From positions 1,483,501-1,547,500 of the forward strand of contig NZ_JAUTBL010000001.1 of NCBI RefSeq assembly GCF_030819275.1: a DNA stretch of 64,000 bases, written 5' to 3'. The notes below the pieces were generated by a model that did no database searches, had not been told where the DNA came from, and saw only the letters and a program-made list of their open reading frames with translations. The DNA is from Agrobacterium larrymoorei. GTDB taxonomy: Bacteria > Pseudomonadota > Alphaproteobacteria > Rhizobiales > Rhizobiaceae. This document shows positions 42,472 through 51,904 of this stretch, piece after piece. The position numbers and the translations under genes are program-made. Position 1 is the stretch's first letter. Every line of letters starts with the position of its first letter.

Positions 42472-45400
42472 TCAGCCGATGGACATCAGGCTGGCGTTGC
42501 CGCCAGCAGCCGTCGTGTTGACGCTAACGGAGACTTCTTCCAGCAGCCAGTTGAGATTGTAGGGTTGGCTTACACCCTGTACCTCTTCCATTGATGCGGC
42601 TTGAACCAAAACGAGCGGCCCCTCAAGCGTGGCGATCCGGCTGTTGACGGCACGAACGCGATCCGCTTCACCCTCGACCAGCGCCCCCGCGAAGGGTCCA
42701 GCGGCCTGCCAGTTGGCGCTCCAAGAGAGACGGTTCTTGACTGAGGCTGGTAGTCCGGAGACTGCCTCCTCCAGGCCGCTATCCTTGTCGATAACGGCGC
42801 TGTTGCCGGTTGCCAAAGCTGCCGCTAGCTGGCGATAAAGCCCGTGGGTGGAAACGGGTGCGAGCAGGACCTTGCCGCGCGGATGAAGCGCATAGATGTT
42901 GCGTTCTCCCACTGGGCCAGCAAGCTCCGTCTCGAAGCTAAGCGCGGACGATAGCGCAGAGGTTCTGGCCACCTCCGCGGCCTGCGTTTCGTTCTTGCCA
43001 TCCAACCATTGTGCGAGATCGAGAACCGCCTGATCCTTGTGCTGTACTGCGCGCTCCACCTCCGGGGCAACGCGTGTCAGCCTGCCGAGATAAAGTGGAC
43101 CGCCTGCCTTGGGGCCGGTGCCGGAAAGGCCGCGGCCACCGAACGGCTGGACGCCCACGACAGCACCGATGATGTTGCGGTTCACGTAAAGATTGCCAAC
43201 CTTCACCCGCGATAGAACATGCGCGATGGTGGCATCGAGGCGGGTGTGCAGACCAAAGGTCAGGCCGTAACCCGTTGCGTTGATATCGTCGATCAGCTGA
43301 TCGAGCTTTTCGCGCTTGAAGCGGATGACATGCAGGACAGGACCGAAGACCTCGCGCTTCAGATCGGCGAGCGACTTCAGCTCTATGATGGTCGGCGGCA
43401 CGAAGGTCCCGTTCTGACTGTCACCGGCGAGCGCAATCTGCTCGATTGTGTTGCCGAGGCGGCGCATGGCTTCGATGTGCTTTTCGATATTGTCCTTGGC
43501 TTCCGCGCTAATCACCGGGCCGACGTCGACCGAGAGCTGATCGGTTCTGCCGATGCGCAACTCGTGCAGTGCGCCCTTCAGCATCGTCAGCGTCCGATCA
43601 GCGACATCGTCCTGGAGGCAGAGGACGCGCAGTGCCGAGCAGCGCTGGCCCGCGCTGTCGAACGCCGAAGCGATCACGTCTGCCACCACCTGCTCTGCAA
43701 GCGCGGAAGAGTCGACGATCATGGCGTTCTGGCCGCCCGTTTCGGCAATCAGTGGAATGGTACGGCCATCGCTTGAGACCCGTTCGGCAAGCTGTTTCTG
43801 GATCAGACGCGCCACCTCCGTCGAGCCGGTGAACATCACGCCAGCCGTTTGCGGCGCTGCGACGAGCTGCGCGCCCGTCTGTCCCGCACCCGGTAGAAGC
43901 TGCACGGCATCGGCAGGAACCCCGGCCTCGTGTAGAAGACGCACACCCTCTGCCGCGATCAGCGGTGTTTCTTCCGCAGGTTTTGCCAGAACCGGGTTGC
44001 CAGCCACCAGAGCCGCCGCGACCTGACCGATGAAGATGGCCAGCGGGAAGTTCCATGGGCTGATGCAGACGATCGGTCCGAGGGGCTGTTGCAGCAGGCC
44101 GAACGTGTTGCGGGCTTCGGCTGCATAGTAGCGTAGGAAGTCGATGGCTTCCCGCACTTCGGCAATTGCATTTGGTGCCGATTTTCCCGCCTCTCGCATG
44201 ATGAGCCCGAGCAGCGTCGGCATTCTTGCCTGCATCAGGTCCGCTGCCTTTTCCAGGCAATAGGCGCGTGTCTCAACGCTGGACTGCGCCCAAGACGAGG
44301 CCGCTGCCACCGCCAGAGCCTTGGCGACATCCTCCTGCGTCGGCTCGATTACATAGCCGACCGTGTCATTGCGATCACCGGGATTGATGACCGGACGTGT
44401 CTGACCGGACGCATTTAGAGCCGCGGCCTTCCACTCCATCGTCACACTCTCGGAGAGTGCTGCGCTCAGTTCGGCGAGCGTGTTCTCATTGGCAAGGTCC
44501 AGGCCGCTGGAATTGATGCGCGTGCCGTAGAGGGCTTCCGGCTTGGCGATCTTGTCATGCTGGGCACCCGGGACAGGCATCGCCTTCACCACGGCGACAG
44601 GATCTTCCAGAAGAGAATCGACAGGGACCTTCGGATCGGCGATGCGATTGACGAAAGAGGAGTTGGCGCCATTTTCCAGCAGGCGGCGGACCAGATAGGC
44701 CAACAGGGTTTCATGGGTGCCGACCGGCGCATAGAAGCGGCACGGACGATCAAGGTTCTGCTTGCCGACGACCTCGCTGTAAAGCGGCTCTCCCATGCCA
44801 TGCAGGCATTGAAACTCATAGTCGCCGATTTTGAAGTCCGGACCGGCCAGATGGTAGATCGTCGCCATCGACTGCGCATTGTGGGTGGCAAATTGTGGGA
44901 AGATGACGTCGCGCGCTGCCAGCAGCTTTCGGGCGCATGCGATATAAGAGACGTCCGTATGAACTTTGCGGGTGAAGACCGGAAAATCCTCCAGACCATC
45001 GAGTTGCGCGCGCTTGATCTCCGCGTCCCAATAGGCGCCCTTGACCAGACGCACCATGATTCGGCGGTTCGAGCGCCGCGCCAGATCGATAATGTAATCG
45101 AGCACGAAGGGGCAGCGGCGGCCATAGGCCTGAACGACGAAACCAAGCCCCGACCAGCTGCCAAGATCGGTGTCCAGCGCCAGAGATTCCAGCAGATCTA
45201 GCGAAATCTCCAGGCGGTCGGCCTCTTCCGCGTCGATGTTCAATCCGATGTCATAGCTCTTCGCCAGCACCATCAGCGACTTCACGCGAGGCAGAAGTTC
45301 CGCTATCACCCGCTCGGCTTGCGAGCGGGAATAGCGCGGATGGAGCGCGGAAAGCTTGATGGAAATCCCAGGGCCACCATAGACGCCGCGCCCGGCTGAC

Positions 45401-46155
45401 GCCTTGCCGATGGCATGGATCGCTTGTTCGTAATCGCGGTAATACCGCTCGGCATCCTTGGCGGTCGTCGCGGCTTCACCGAGCATGTCGTAGGAATACT
45501 GGAAGCCTTTGGCTTCAAGCGGTCTTGAGCGGCTGATGGCTTCTTCGATCGTCTGACCGGTAACAAATTGCTCGCCCATCATGCGCATCGCCATATCGAC
45601 GCCACGGCGAATGACAGGCTCGCCGGCACGGGAGATCAACTTCGTCAGCGCTGCGGACAGACCCTTGTCGTTGACAGTCGAGGTGAGCTTGCCAGTGATG
45701 ACGAGACCCCAGGTCGCGGCGTTGACGAAGAGCGAACGACCGCCGCCAAGATGCGCTTTCCAGTCGCCGGTGGCGATCTTGTCGCGGATCAACGCGTCGC
45801 GCGTTGCGGTGTCGGGAATACGCAACAGGGCTTCGGCCAGGCACATCAGCGCAACGCCTTCCTGGCTGGAGAGGGAATATTCTTGCACCAATCCCTCGAC
45901 ACCTGTGCCCTTGGCCTTTGCTCGCAACGCTTCGATAAGCCGGCGTGCCGTCGAGCGGATCGTCTCCGCTTCCCTGTCGCTTACTGTCGCCGCTTCGAGA
46001 AGAGGGGCGAGGCATTCCGGTTCAGAGCGGCGATAGGCTGCGGTGATGGCCTGGCGGAGCGCGCTCGGCTCACTGACCTGCGGAGCGAAACGGTCAAAAA
46101 TGCCTGCTGGCGCTATCGTCTCATTCAATGCAACGGTGGATGCAGTGCCCGCCAT
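42472..46155 (-). CDS. putA: Bifunctional proline dehydrogenase / P5C dehydrogenase
   Basis: The 1227-residue product fuses proline dehydrogenase (about residues 170-480, with MVRLVKGAYWDAEIKRAQ and YAPVGTHETLLAYLVRR) to P5C dehydrogenase (about 560-1010, with catalytic Cys in FDSAGQRCSALRVL and AETGGQNAMIVDSS) and a C-terminal ALDH-like tail domain. It converts proline to glutamate at the membrane. It lacks an N-terminal ribbon-helix-helix domain, so it is not its own repressor; the divergent PutR takes that role. Length is that of the type B/C rhizobial PutA. Confidence 0.95.
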   Translation of the reverse strand: MAGTASTVALNETIAPAGIFDRFAPQVSEPSALRQAITAAYRRSEPECLAPLLEAATVSDREAETIRSTARRLIEALRAKAKGTGVEGLVQEYSLSSQEGVALMCLAEALLRIPDTATRDALIRDKIATGDWKAHLGGGRSLFVNAATWGLVITGKLTSTVNDKGLSAALTKLISRAGEPVIRRGVDMAMRMMGEQFVTGQTIEEAISRSRPLEAKGFQYSYDMLGEAATTAKDAERYYRDYEQAIHAIGKASAGRGVYGGPGISIKLSALHPRYSRSQAERVIAELLPRVKSLMVLAKSYDIGLNIDAEEADRLEISLDLLESLALDTDLGSWSGLGFVVQAYGRRCPFVLDYIIDLARRSNRRIMVRLVKGAYWDAEIKRAQLDGLEDFPVFTRKVHTDVSYIACARKLLAARDVIFPQFATHNAQSMATIYHLAGPDFKIGDYEFQCLHGMGEPLYSEVVGKQNLDRPCRFYAPVGTHETLLAYLVRRLLENGANSSFVNRIADPKVPVDSLLEDPVAVVKAMPVPGAQHDKIAKPEALYGTRINSSGLDLANENTLAELSAALSESVTMEWKAAALNASGQTRPVINPGDRNDTVGYVIEPTQEDVAKALAVAAASSWAQSSVETRAYCLEKAADLMQARMPTLLGLIMREAGKSAPNAIAEVREAIDFLRYYAAEARNTFGLLQQPLGPIVCISPWNFPLAIFIGQVAAALVAGNPVLAKPAEETPLIAAEGVRLLHEAGVPADAVQLLPGAGQTGAQLVAAPQTAGVMFTGSTEVARLIQKQLAERVSSDGRTIPLIAETGGQNAMIVDSSALAEQVVADVIASAFDSAGQRCSALRVLCLQDDVADRTLTMLKGALHELRIGRTDQLSVDVGPVISAEAKDNIEKHIEAMRRLGNTIEQIALAGDSQNGTFVPPTIIELKSLADLKREVFGPVLHVIRFKREKLDQLIDDINATGYGLTFGLHTRLDATIAHVLSRVKVGNLYVNRNIIGAVVGVQPFGGRGLSGTGPKAGGPLYLGRLTRVAPEVERAVQHKDQAVLDLAQWLDGKNETQAAEVARTSALSSALSFETELAGPVGERNIYALHPRGKVLLAPVSTHGLYRQLAAALATGNSAVIDKDSGLEEAVSGLPASVKNRLSWSANWQAAGPFAGALVEGEADRVRAVNSRIATLEGPLVLVQAASMEEVQGVSQPYNLNWLLEEVSVSVNTTAAGGNASLMSIG

Positions 46156-46253
46156 CGGTTCGGCCCTCGATTGGATCTAGAAAATAGGTGGTTCGGCGTT
46201 ATCGCCTTCACGTGTCTGCGGACAGAATATCACTGCTCAGGAAATTGATATGG

Positions 46254-46301
46254 CCTTATTTTCATCGTAAATAAGGAAATACGAACTTTTATTTTGTATT
46301 T
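46254..46301. promoter_or_regulatory. Paired palindromes in the putA-putR intergenic region
   Basis: CCTTATTT-N7-AAATAAGG at 46254-46276 is a perfect inverted repeat; AAATAC-N13-GTATTT at 46277-46301 follows immediately, up to the first candidate start of putR. Both have the size and AT-rich character of Lrp-type operators. Confidence 0.55.
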
Positions 46302-46787
46302 ATGCAGGAAAACAGGATGATGAAAGTGCCAGAAGCAGGCGATCTGGATCACTTCGATATCAGGATCATGGAGGCGTTGAGCGAGGATGGGCGAATGTCT
46401 GTGCTGGAATTGTCGCGCCGTGTTGGGCTGTCGAAAACGCCCTGCCAGACTCGCCTGAAGCGCCTTGTCGATGAAGGTTACATTCTCGGGTTTCGCGCAT
46501 CTCTCAACGCAGCAAAACTTGGGCTGGAACACATCGCTTTCACCGAGGTCAAGCTTTCCGATACGAGAGAGAAGGCGTTGGATGAGTTCAATGCGGCGGT
46601 GCGCAAGATCAAGGAGGTGGAGGAGTGCCACATGATCGCAGGCGCCTTCGACTACCTGCTGAAGGTGAGAACCACGGACATTCGCAAATATCGACGGGTG
46701 CTTGGCGAGAAAATCTCAAGCCTGCCTTCGGTCGCCAATACATCGACCTTCGTCGTCATGGAGTCAGTCAAGGATACGGGCATGTGA
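46302..46787 (+). CDS. putR: Lrp/AsnC-family proline-responsive activator
   Basis: The 161-residue product has the Lrp helix-turn-helix (DHFDIRIMEALSEDGRMSVL, then SRRVGLSKTPCQTRLKRLVD) and a C-terminal RAM ligand domain (VEECHMIAGAFDYLLKV). Divergent from putA, it matches PutR, which activates putA with proline. An AGGA 7 bases before a second ATG at 46317 suggests that the real start may be there (156 residues). Confidence 0.9.
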   Translation: MQENRMMKVPEAGDLDHFDIRIMEALSEDGRMSVLELSRRVGLSKTPCQTRLKRLVDEGYILGFRASLNAAKLGLEHIAFTEVKLSDTREKALDEFNAAVRKIKEVEECHMIAGAFDYLLKVRTTDIRKYRRVLGEKISSLPSVANTSTFVVMESVKDTGM

Positions 46788-46829
46788 CGGGCAGCGTGAG
46801 AACGCCACCCGTCATATTGGTGAAGACGT

Positions 46830-47399
46830 TCAGCGAAGCGCCATCGCAGCCGTGACTGCGGTCGTCTGGGCATCGGGACCGAATTCGTTTTCGTTTTCGA
46901 TGCCGAGCAGTTCTTGCAGACGCATGCGTGCGCGGCTGACGCGGCTCTTGATCGTGCCGACGGGGCAACCGCAAATTTCTGCAGCCTCCTCATAGGCAAA
47001 GCCGGAAGCCCCGATCAGCAGAATCGCTTCGCGCTGATCATCCGGCAACTTTTCGAGGGCCTGGCGGAAATCATGCAAATCGACCGAGCCATGCTGTTCC
47101 GGCGGGACGGACAGGCGCGAGGTATATGCACCGTCAGTATCCTGAACTTCACGGCCGGACTTGCGGATCTGGCTGTAGAACTCGTTGCGTAGAATGGTCA
47201 CGAGCCATGCGCGCATGTTCGTGCCGGGCTGGTAGCTTTCCTGCTTTGCCCAAGCTTTCATGATCGTATCTTGTACAAGATCGTCAGCGCGGTCGCGAGA
47301 TCGAATGAGGGAGATAGCGAATGCACGCAGGTTCGGCAGCGCCGCCAGCATTTCGCGTTTAAAGTTGTGGCCGTTGGTTTCCGCGTCTTCTGTCATCAT
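46830..47399 (-). CDS. ecfG: General stress response ECF sigma factor EcfG
   Basis: The 189-residue product has sigma region 2 (LPNLRAFAISLIRSRDRADD, then LVQDTIMKAW) and region 4 (LEKLPDDQREAILLIGASGF, then YEEAAEICGCPVGTIKSRVS). It matches the EcfG/RpoE group that directs the alphaproteobacterial general stress response. Its ATG overlaps the nepR stop by 4 bases (ATGA), so sigma and anti-sigma are translationally coupled. Confidence 0.95.
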   Translation of the reverse strand: MMTEDAETNGHNFKREMLAALPNLRAFAISLIRSRDRADDLVQDTIMKAWAKQESYQPGTNMRAWLVTILRNEFYSQIRKSGREVQDTDGAYTSRLSVPPEQHGSVDLHDFRQALEKLPDDQREAILLIGASGFAYEEAAEICGCPVGTIKSRVSRARMRLQELLGIENENEFGPDAQTTAVTAAMALR

Positions 47400-47596
47400 T
47401 CACCCGAAGCTTTCGATCTGCGCTCAGCCTCGTCAAGCTTTTCGAGAAGGTCGAGAAACTTGTCCGGGATACCTTCATCCTGGACAGCGTCGTAAAGTTC
47501 TCTCAATTTACGGGTGATGACCGCTCGTCCGGAGTCGGGCACGCTCGGGCCCACCCCGTTATCAGACGAATCCTGATCCGATTGAAACATGCTCAT
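47396..47596 (-). CDS. nepR: Anti-sigma factor NepR
   Basis: The 66-residue product has the NepR core ITRKLRELYDAVQDEGIPDKFLDLLEKLDEA. NepR holds EcfG inactive until phosphorylated PhyR takes NepR away. It precedes ecfG, and the genes overlap. It is the standard partner of phyR, which lies divergent at 47734. Confidence 0.95.
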   Translation of the reverse strand: MSMFQSDQDSSDNGVGPSVPDSGRAVITRKLRELYDAVQDEGIPDKFLDLLEKLDEAERRSKASGE

Positions 47597-47628
47597 GAGT
47601 GCGGGTATTCCTTTTGTGACGCATTATA

Positions 47629-47653
47629 AATGCACGCACAAAAAAAACGTTCC
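47629..47653 (-). promoter_or_regulatory. EcfG-type promoter of nepR-ecfG
   Basis: GGAAC-N16-CATT; consensus for EcfG is GGAAC-N16/17-CGTT, so one position differs. It implies positive autoregulation. Confidence 0.6.
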
Positions 47654-47661
47654 AGGCCTGT

Positions 47662-47686
47662 GGAACTTTTTTTTCCGTTGGGCATT
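47662..47686 (+). promoter_or_regulatory. EcfG-type promoter of phyR
   Basis: GGAAC-N16-CATT facing phyR. The two -35 boxes form an inverted repeat GTTCC-N8-GGAAC at 47649-47666, giving a symmetrical back-to-back pair. Confidence 0.6.
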
Positions 47687-47733
47687 AATCCCGCAGGTTT
47701 GCGCTGCAGACCGCATGAACAGGGGAGAATTAC

Positions 47734-48528
47734 ATGTCCGTTTCTACACGCATTGCACCGCACCTGCCTTATCTCCGTAGGTTTGCGCGTGCTGTTTGCG
47801 GCTCTCAATCTACCGGCGACGCCTACGTGGCTGCTAGTCTCGAAGCGCTGATCGCCGATGTCAGCATCTTTCCGCAGACGAGCAGCGATCGTGTTTCGCT
47901 CTATCAATTGTTTGTCTCTATTTTTAGTTCCGTCACGATCAACATCAAGACGGATGAGAATTTGACCGGCTGGGAAAAGCGGGCGTCTGCCAACCTTTCC
48001 GCCGTTCCGGCTGTGCCGCGCCAGGCGTTTCTGTTGACGACCGTCGAAGAATTTTCTCCCTCCGAAGCTGCTGAAGTTCTTCAGGTTGCGGAAAGCGAAA
48101 TCGGCAAGTTGATCGATGAGGCCGCGTCGGAAATCGCCCGTCAGGTTGCGACCGACATCATGATCATCGAAGACGAACCGTTGATCGCCATGGATATCGA
48201 GCAGATGGTCACCGATCTCGGTCACAACGTCACCGGTATCGCACGCACCCACAAGGAAGCGCTGGAACTCTTCCACCGCACTCAGCCGAAGATGATTCTC
48301 GCGGACATCCAGCTCGCAGACGGCAGCTCCGGTCTCGACGCGATGAAGGACATCCTCCAGATGACGTCTCTTCCCGTCATCTTCATCACCGCCTTCCCTG
48401 AGCGTCTGCTGACGGGTGAGCGGCCTGAGCCGACCTTCCTCGTGACCAAGCCGTTCAATCCCGATATGGTCAAGGCCCTGATCAGTCAGGCTCTGTTCTT
48501 TAATGAAAGTTCACGTGTTGCCGCGTAA
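47734..48528 (+). CDS. phyR: Stress response regulator PhyR
   Basis: The 264-residue product has an N-terminal sigma-factor-like domain (about residues 1-130) and a C-terminal receiver (140-264) with D191 as phospho-acceptor in MILADIQLADG and K at TKPFNPD. When phosphorylated, PhyR binds NepR and frees EcfG. A GGGGAG lies 7 bases before the ATG. It is divergent from nepR-ecfG. Confidence 0.96.
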   Translation: MSVSTRIAPHLPYLRRFARAVCGSQSTGDAYVAASLEALIADVSIFPQTSSDRVSLYQLFVSIFSSVTINIKTDENLTGWEKRASANLSAVPAVPRQAFLLTTVEEFSPSEAAEVLQVAESEIGKLIDEAASEIARQVATDIMIIEDEPLIAMDIEQMVTDLGHNVTGIARTHKEALELFHRTQPKMILADIQLADGSSGLDAMKDILQMTSLPVIFITAFPERLLTGERPEPTFLVTKPFNPDMVKALISQALFFNESSRVAA

Positions 48529-48642
48529 TCCATGCTGAGTGTCGTCATGTCCAGCAACTCTTGCGGCTGCTGGGCGTTTGACGCAGGAATGGTCGGCGCC
48601 GGTGGTTTGCCGCTCGACGTCGTTTTCCGCTAGGAGATCAAA

Positions 48643-49635
48643 TTGCATCGGCTCGCGTGGCACAACAGGGACCGGAACGAGGGTGAATTGCACGATTCGC
48701 TGGTGTTGGCTTTGCTCGACTCCGGCGAAACTGTGATGCTGCAAGACCGTGACCGGGACTATATCTTCATCGCCAATCTGCCGGATGTTTGGAACCTCCC
48801 GACTGAGCGGGAGAACGAGCCAACGGATGTCAACATCTTTGGCAAGGAACTTGCTCAGCGTCTGTCAGAGTTGAAGAAGGACCTGAATGCTGCTGGCAGC
48901 CGCGGCACCCTAGAGGTCATGGCTGGAAAGGACAGGATATTTCAGTTCCATGTCTACTCCACGGTCAACATGTCCGGCCAAAGGGTGTTAAAGACGACGA
49001 TCCGCGAGGTCACAGTCGAGCGCCGCCGCGAGCAGTTGCTACGCTCCCTGCTGCGCGAGGTCAGTCATCGTTCGAAAAATCTTCTGGCGATCATCCAGAG
49101 CCTTTCGGCACAGACGGCACGGTTCAGCTTCACCAAGGAAGATTTCTTAAGGAAATTCCGGGGTCGGCTGCATGCGTTGGCACAATCCCAGGATCTGATC
49201 ACCGATTCCGATTGGCGGGGAGCGGAAATTTTCGAGTTGTTGAAACAGCAATCGGATCTGTACCTTCCGGAATATCCCCATCTGATACAGATGAAGGGTG
49301 AGAACCTGCTGCTCAATCCGAACGGCGCTCTTTATGTGGGGCTGGCCTTCCACGAATTGGTGGTCAATACCGTCAGCCACAGCCCTAACCTCGCGCTTCA
49401 CTTACCCATCACGCTGGAGTGCCGGCGCGAGGAGGATTTTTTCGAAGTGAGTTGGAGCGAACCCCTCTCTCAAGATGATCTGTTAGCGTCGCAAGACAGC
49501 GACCGGCGAAGCAATTTCGGTAGCGTGGTTCTGGAAAAGGTCGTGCCCGCGGCACTCGCCGGCGACGCTCGGTACGATGTGTCGGCAAGCGACATCGGAT
49601 ATACGCTACGCTTCCCAGCGCCTGCCGCTTCCTGA
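48643..49635 (+). CDS. HWE/HisKA_2-family sensor histidine kinase (soluble)
   Basis: The 330-residue product has an N-terminal PAS-like region (about residues 20-125), a phospho-acceptor helix with EVSHRSKNLLAIIQSLSAQT, and a HATPase-like domain with FHELVVNTVSHSP and FGSVVLEKVVPAALAG. There is no membrane segment. It starts with TTG at 48643, supported by AGGAG 6 bases upstream. Downstream of phyR on the same strand, it is a good candidate for a PhyK-type kinase acting on PhyR. Confidence 0.88.
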   Translation: MHRLAWHNRDRNEGELHDSLVLALLDSGETVMLQDRDRDYIFIANLPDVWNLPTERENEPTDVNIFGKELAQRLSELKKDLNAAGSRGTLEVMAGKDRIFQFHVYSTVNMSGQRVLKTTIREVTVERRREQLLRSLLREVSHRSKNLLAIIQSLSAQTARFSFTKEDFLRKFRGRLHALAQSQDLITDSDWRGAEIFELLKQQSDLYLPEYPHLIQMKGENLLLNPNGALYVGLAFHELVVNTVSHSPNLALHLPITLECRREEDFFEVSWSEPLSQDDLLASQDSDRRSNFGSVVLEKVVPAALAGDARYDVSASDIGYTLRFPAPAAS

Positions 49636-49648
49636 CGCGGCAGGCTTC
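49620..49648 (+). terminator. Hairpin overlapping the stop of the soluble kinase gene
   Basis: Perfect 9-bp stem GCCTGCCGC/GCGGCAGGC at 49620-49645 with the stop codon in the loop; only TTCTC follows, so terminator strength is uncertain. Confidence 0.5.
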
Positions 49649-49789
49649 TCGGCGTGAACAACGTCAGGCGGTCTGCCGTCACGAGATGTTTTCAAGAAGT
49701 AAGTTGAAGAGTGGAAGCGTATGGGAAATGCCCCATCGCCTTTCAGGCTCGACTTCGTGGACGATCAATGTCCGTCCGTCAGTGAGCCC

Positions 49790-49824
49790 AAAAAGAAAAG
49801 CACGGCTCGGGGGAGAGCCGTGCT
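49790..49824 (-). terminator. Terminator of the membrane kinase gene
   Basis: On the minus strand, AGCACGGCTC and GAGCCGTGCT form a 10-bp stem followed by TTTTCTTTTT, about 125 bases after the kinase stop. The rest of the 314-base gap between the two convergent kinases shows only a small GGTTTT/AAAACC hairpin and no gene. Confidence 0.75.
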
Positions 49825-49949
49825 ATTCAGGGGCAGGTTTTCAGGGGCAAAACCTGCTGCGCCGGGCCTCTAGGCGGGGACGGGGAAATGGCCTGGCGTG
49901 CTTGAAAAACGTACACAGTCTTTCTTGGTTCCAATTCATTCAAGATATT

Positions 49950-51641
49950 TTACGCAGTGTCTGTGCCAGTATTTCTTTTCTGCAGCCGCTTCACCGGCGC
50001 CGTCATCGTCCAAGTAAATCCGGTTTCTGCGTAATCTGTTGATACAGTGGCAGAAAACGCGCTCTCTGCGTGTCGCTTTATGATCGTCGAGCCAAATCCA
50101 CGACGGGAAGGCTGGCTTGCCGGCGGACCGCCGTTTTCGATCCACTCCATCTTCACCATATCGTGATCGGAGGGGTCGAGAGCCCAATGAAGGCGCACGC
50201 GTCCTTCCTTAACAGAGAGCGCGCCATACTTGATTGAGTTGGTGCTGAGCTCGTGAAGGATGAGGCCAAGATTCTGCGCCGCCTCTGGCGAAAGCAGAAA
50301 ATCCTCGCCTGATACCGTCACCTGGTCCGCTGTCGAGCCGAACACCTCAAGGTGACCTTTGACCAGACGGTGGATTGGCAGACCGTCCCATTGGACTTCA
50401 GCCAGTGCCGAGATCGACATAGCGAGACCACGAAGTCTGTGATCGACCTCCTTCTGTAATTCGGGAACTGTTGTGTTCTCCCGCGCCAACTGGCGCATCA
50501 TGGCTTGCACCAGCGTTAACATGTTTTTGGATCGATGAACCAGTTCGTGCAAGATTAGCTGGTTGCGATCTTCCGCCTGGCTGCGGTCGAAAGACGCGTT
50601 GGAGAGCGCCACACCGACCTGGTTGAGTTCCTTGACATTGGTTTCGACGCGCGACACGATTTCGCCTGCGCCGATGCGTTCTGCAACATCGACGAGCTGT
50701 TTGACGGACTGCCGCAATTGCCGGCCGACAAGGTAGGTGCCGAAGACTGCGACCAGTACGATGAAGAGGCTGCCGATCAACATTTGTCGCCAGGTGCTTC
50801 GCAGGGCCGAGTCGCTTCGGTCTATCGCCCCGGCCACCACGGCCTTCCAAGGCCAGCCGGGAAGCTGGGCATAGGCATAGATATTGTTGTGCGTATCAGT
50901 AAAGCTACCGCTGAATGCGGACATGTCGGCCGCCAGTTGTGCAGGCTCGTAGATCTTGCCGGGTGTTGCCTGTTCCATATTGCTGGAAATCACCACGCGC
51001 TCGCCGCTGTCGAGCAAAGTTGCCGACCATCCAGCCGGGATCGCATCCGTAGAAATCAGGCTCGAAAGATCTCGCGCGGCTTGGGTAACGATCAATACGT
51101 CGCCGGCGGCTGCGAGCTGACGGGGCAGGGGAAGGGTGACTGTGAACACCCACTCCTTCCGATTGTTGGCGTAGAAGATGTTCGAAAGCATGATCCGCTT
51201 GGCATCGATCGCCTCCTTTATATGGGCGTCTGCTGGGACCTGACCCAGAGGCTGCCCATAGGGCACACGCGTATTGACCTTCTGGACGCCGTCGCGCGTG
51301 GCGACCACCACGTAGATGTTTCGCCTGCGCAGGCTTTCACTGACACGCTGATGAAAGCTGGCAAGATCTCCGTCTTCCAACTCTGGAAACTGCGCGAGGA
51401 GATTAAGCGTGGTGCTCAGTTCCTGAAGACGCCGCTCGATGTTTCGGCTGATGGCACGGGCATCGTCGACAGCTTCACGCTGCAAATCTTCCCGCTCATC
51501 CGCTTCCAGCCGCAGCATCAGATAACCGGCGAAGATAATCAGCGGTAGGGTTACCAGCGTCGTCATGATGACGATGTAGGTACCGATCGATGCTGTAGGA
51601 GACAGTCTGGCGAAGAATGCTCGAAACCTGGAAATTGTCAC
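49950..51641 (-). CDS. Membrane HWE/HisKA_2-family sensor histidine kinase
   Basis: The 563-residue product has a membrane helix near residues 17-42, a periplasmic sensing region of about 230 residues that looks like a double Cache domain, a second helix near 283-303, a HAMP-like linker, then the kinase core with HELVHRSKNMLTLVQAMMRQ (the phospho-acceptor His) and HELSTNSIKYGALS (N box). Located in the stress response cluster, it could feed phosphate to PhyR. Confidence 0.88.
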   Translation of the reverse strand: MTISRFRAFFARLSPTASIGTYIVIMTTLVTLPLIIFAGYLMLRLEADEREDLQREAVDDARAISRNIERRLQELSTTLNLLAQFPELEDGDLASFHQRVSESLRRRNIYVVVATRDGVQKVNTRVPYGQPLGQVPADAHIKEAIDAKRIMLSNIFYANNRKEWVFTVTLPLPRQLAAAGDVLIVTQAARDLSSLISTDAIPAGWSATLLDSGERVVISSNMEQATPGKIYEPAQLAADMSAFSGSFTDTHNNIYAYAQLPGWPWKAVVAGAIDRSDSALRSTWRQMLIGSLFIVLVAVFGTYLVGRQLRQSVKQLVDVAERIGAGEIVSRVETNVKELNQVGVALSNASFDRSQAEDRNQLILHELVHRSKNMLTLVQAMMRQLARENTTVPELQKEVDHRLRGLAMSISALAEVQWDGLPIHRLVKGHLEVFGSTADQVTVSGEDFLLSPEAAQNLGLILHELSTNSIKYGALSVKEGRVRLHWALDPSDHDMVKMEWIENGGPPASQPSRRGFGSTIIKRHAESAFSATVSTDYAETGFTWTMTAPVKRLQKRNTGTDTA

Positions 51642-51795
51642 GCCCTTAAACGTCCATGAATGTCAGCTTTTATGCTGAATTGCGTATAGATAATACCTGT
51701 CTAATTTGGCGGCACAATGCCGTTCGTTGCGGCAGAGAGGGATATCTATAGGCTTTTTTCTCCTTTCACCCTTTGTTGATCACGGCGAAAAACCC

Positions 51796-51821
51796 GGAAC
51801 CAATTTTGCGGCCGTCTCGTT
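51796..51821 (+). promoter_or_regulatory. EcfG-type promoter of the PRC-barrel gene
   Basis: GGAAC-N17-CGTT, a full match to the EcfG consensus, 83 bases before the ATG. Confidence 0.85.
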
Positions 51822-51904
51822 TGCTCGGCGAACAGGTTGAAGAAAAGGACGGATGAACTGTCCCCAGCCAGTTTAGTTTTACGACGATGAAAGGAAGGTA
51901 CGAC

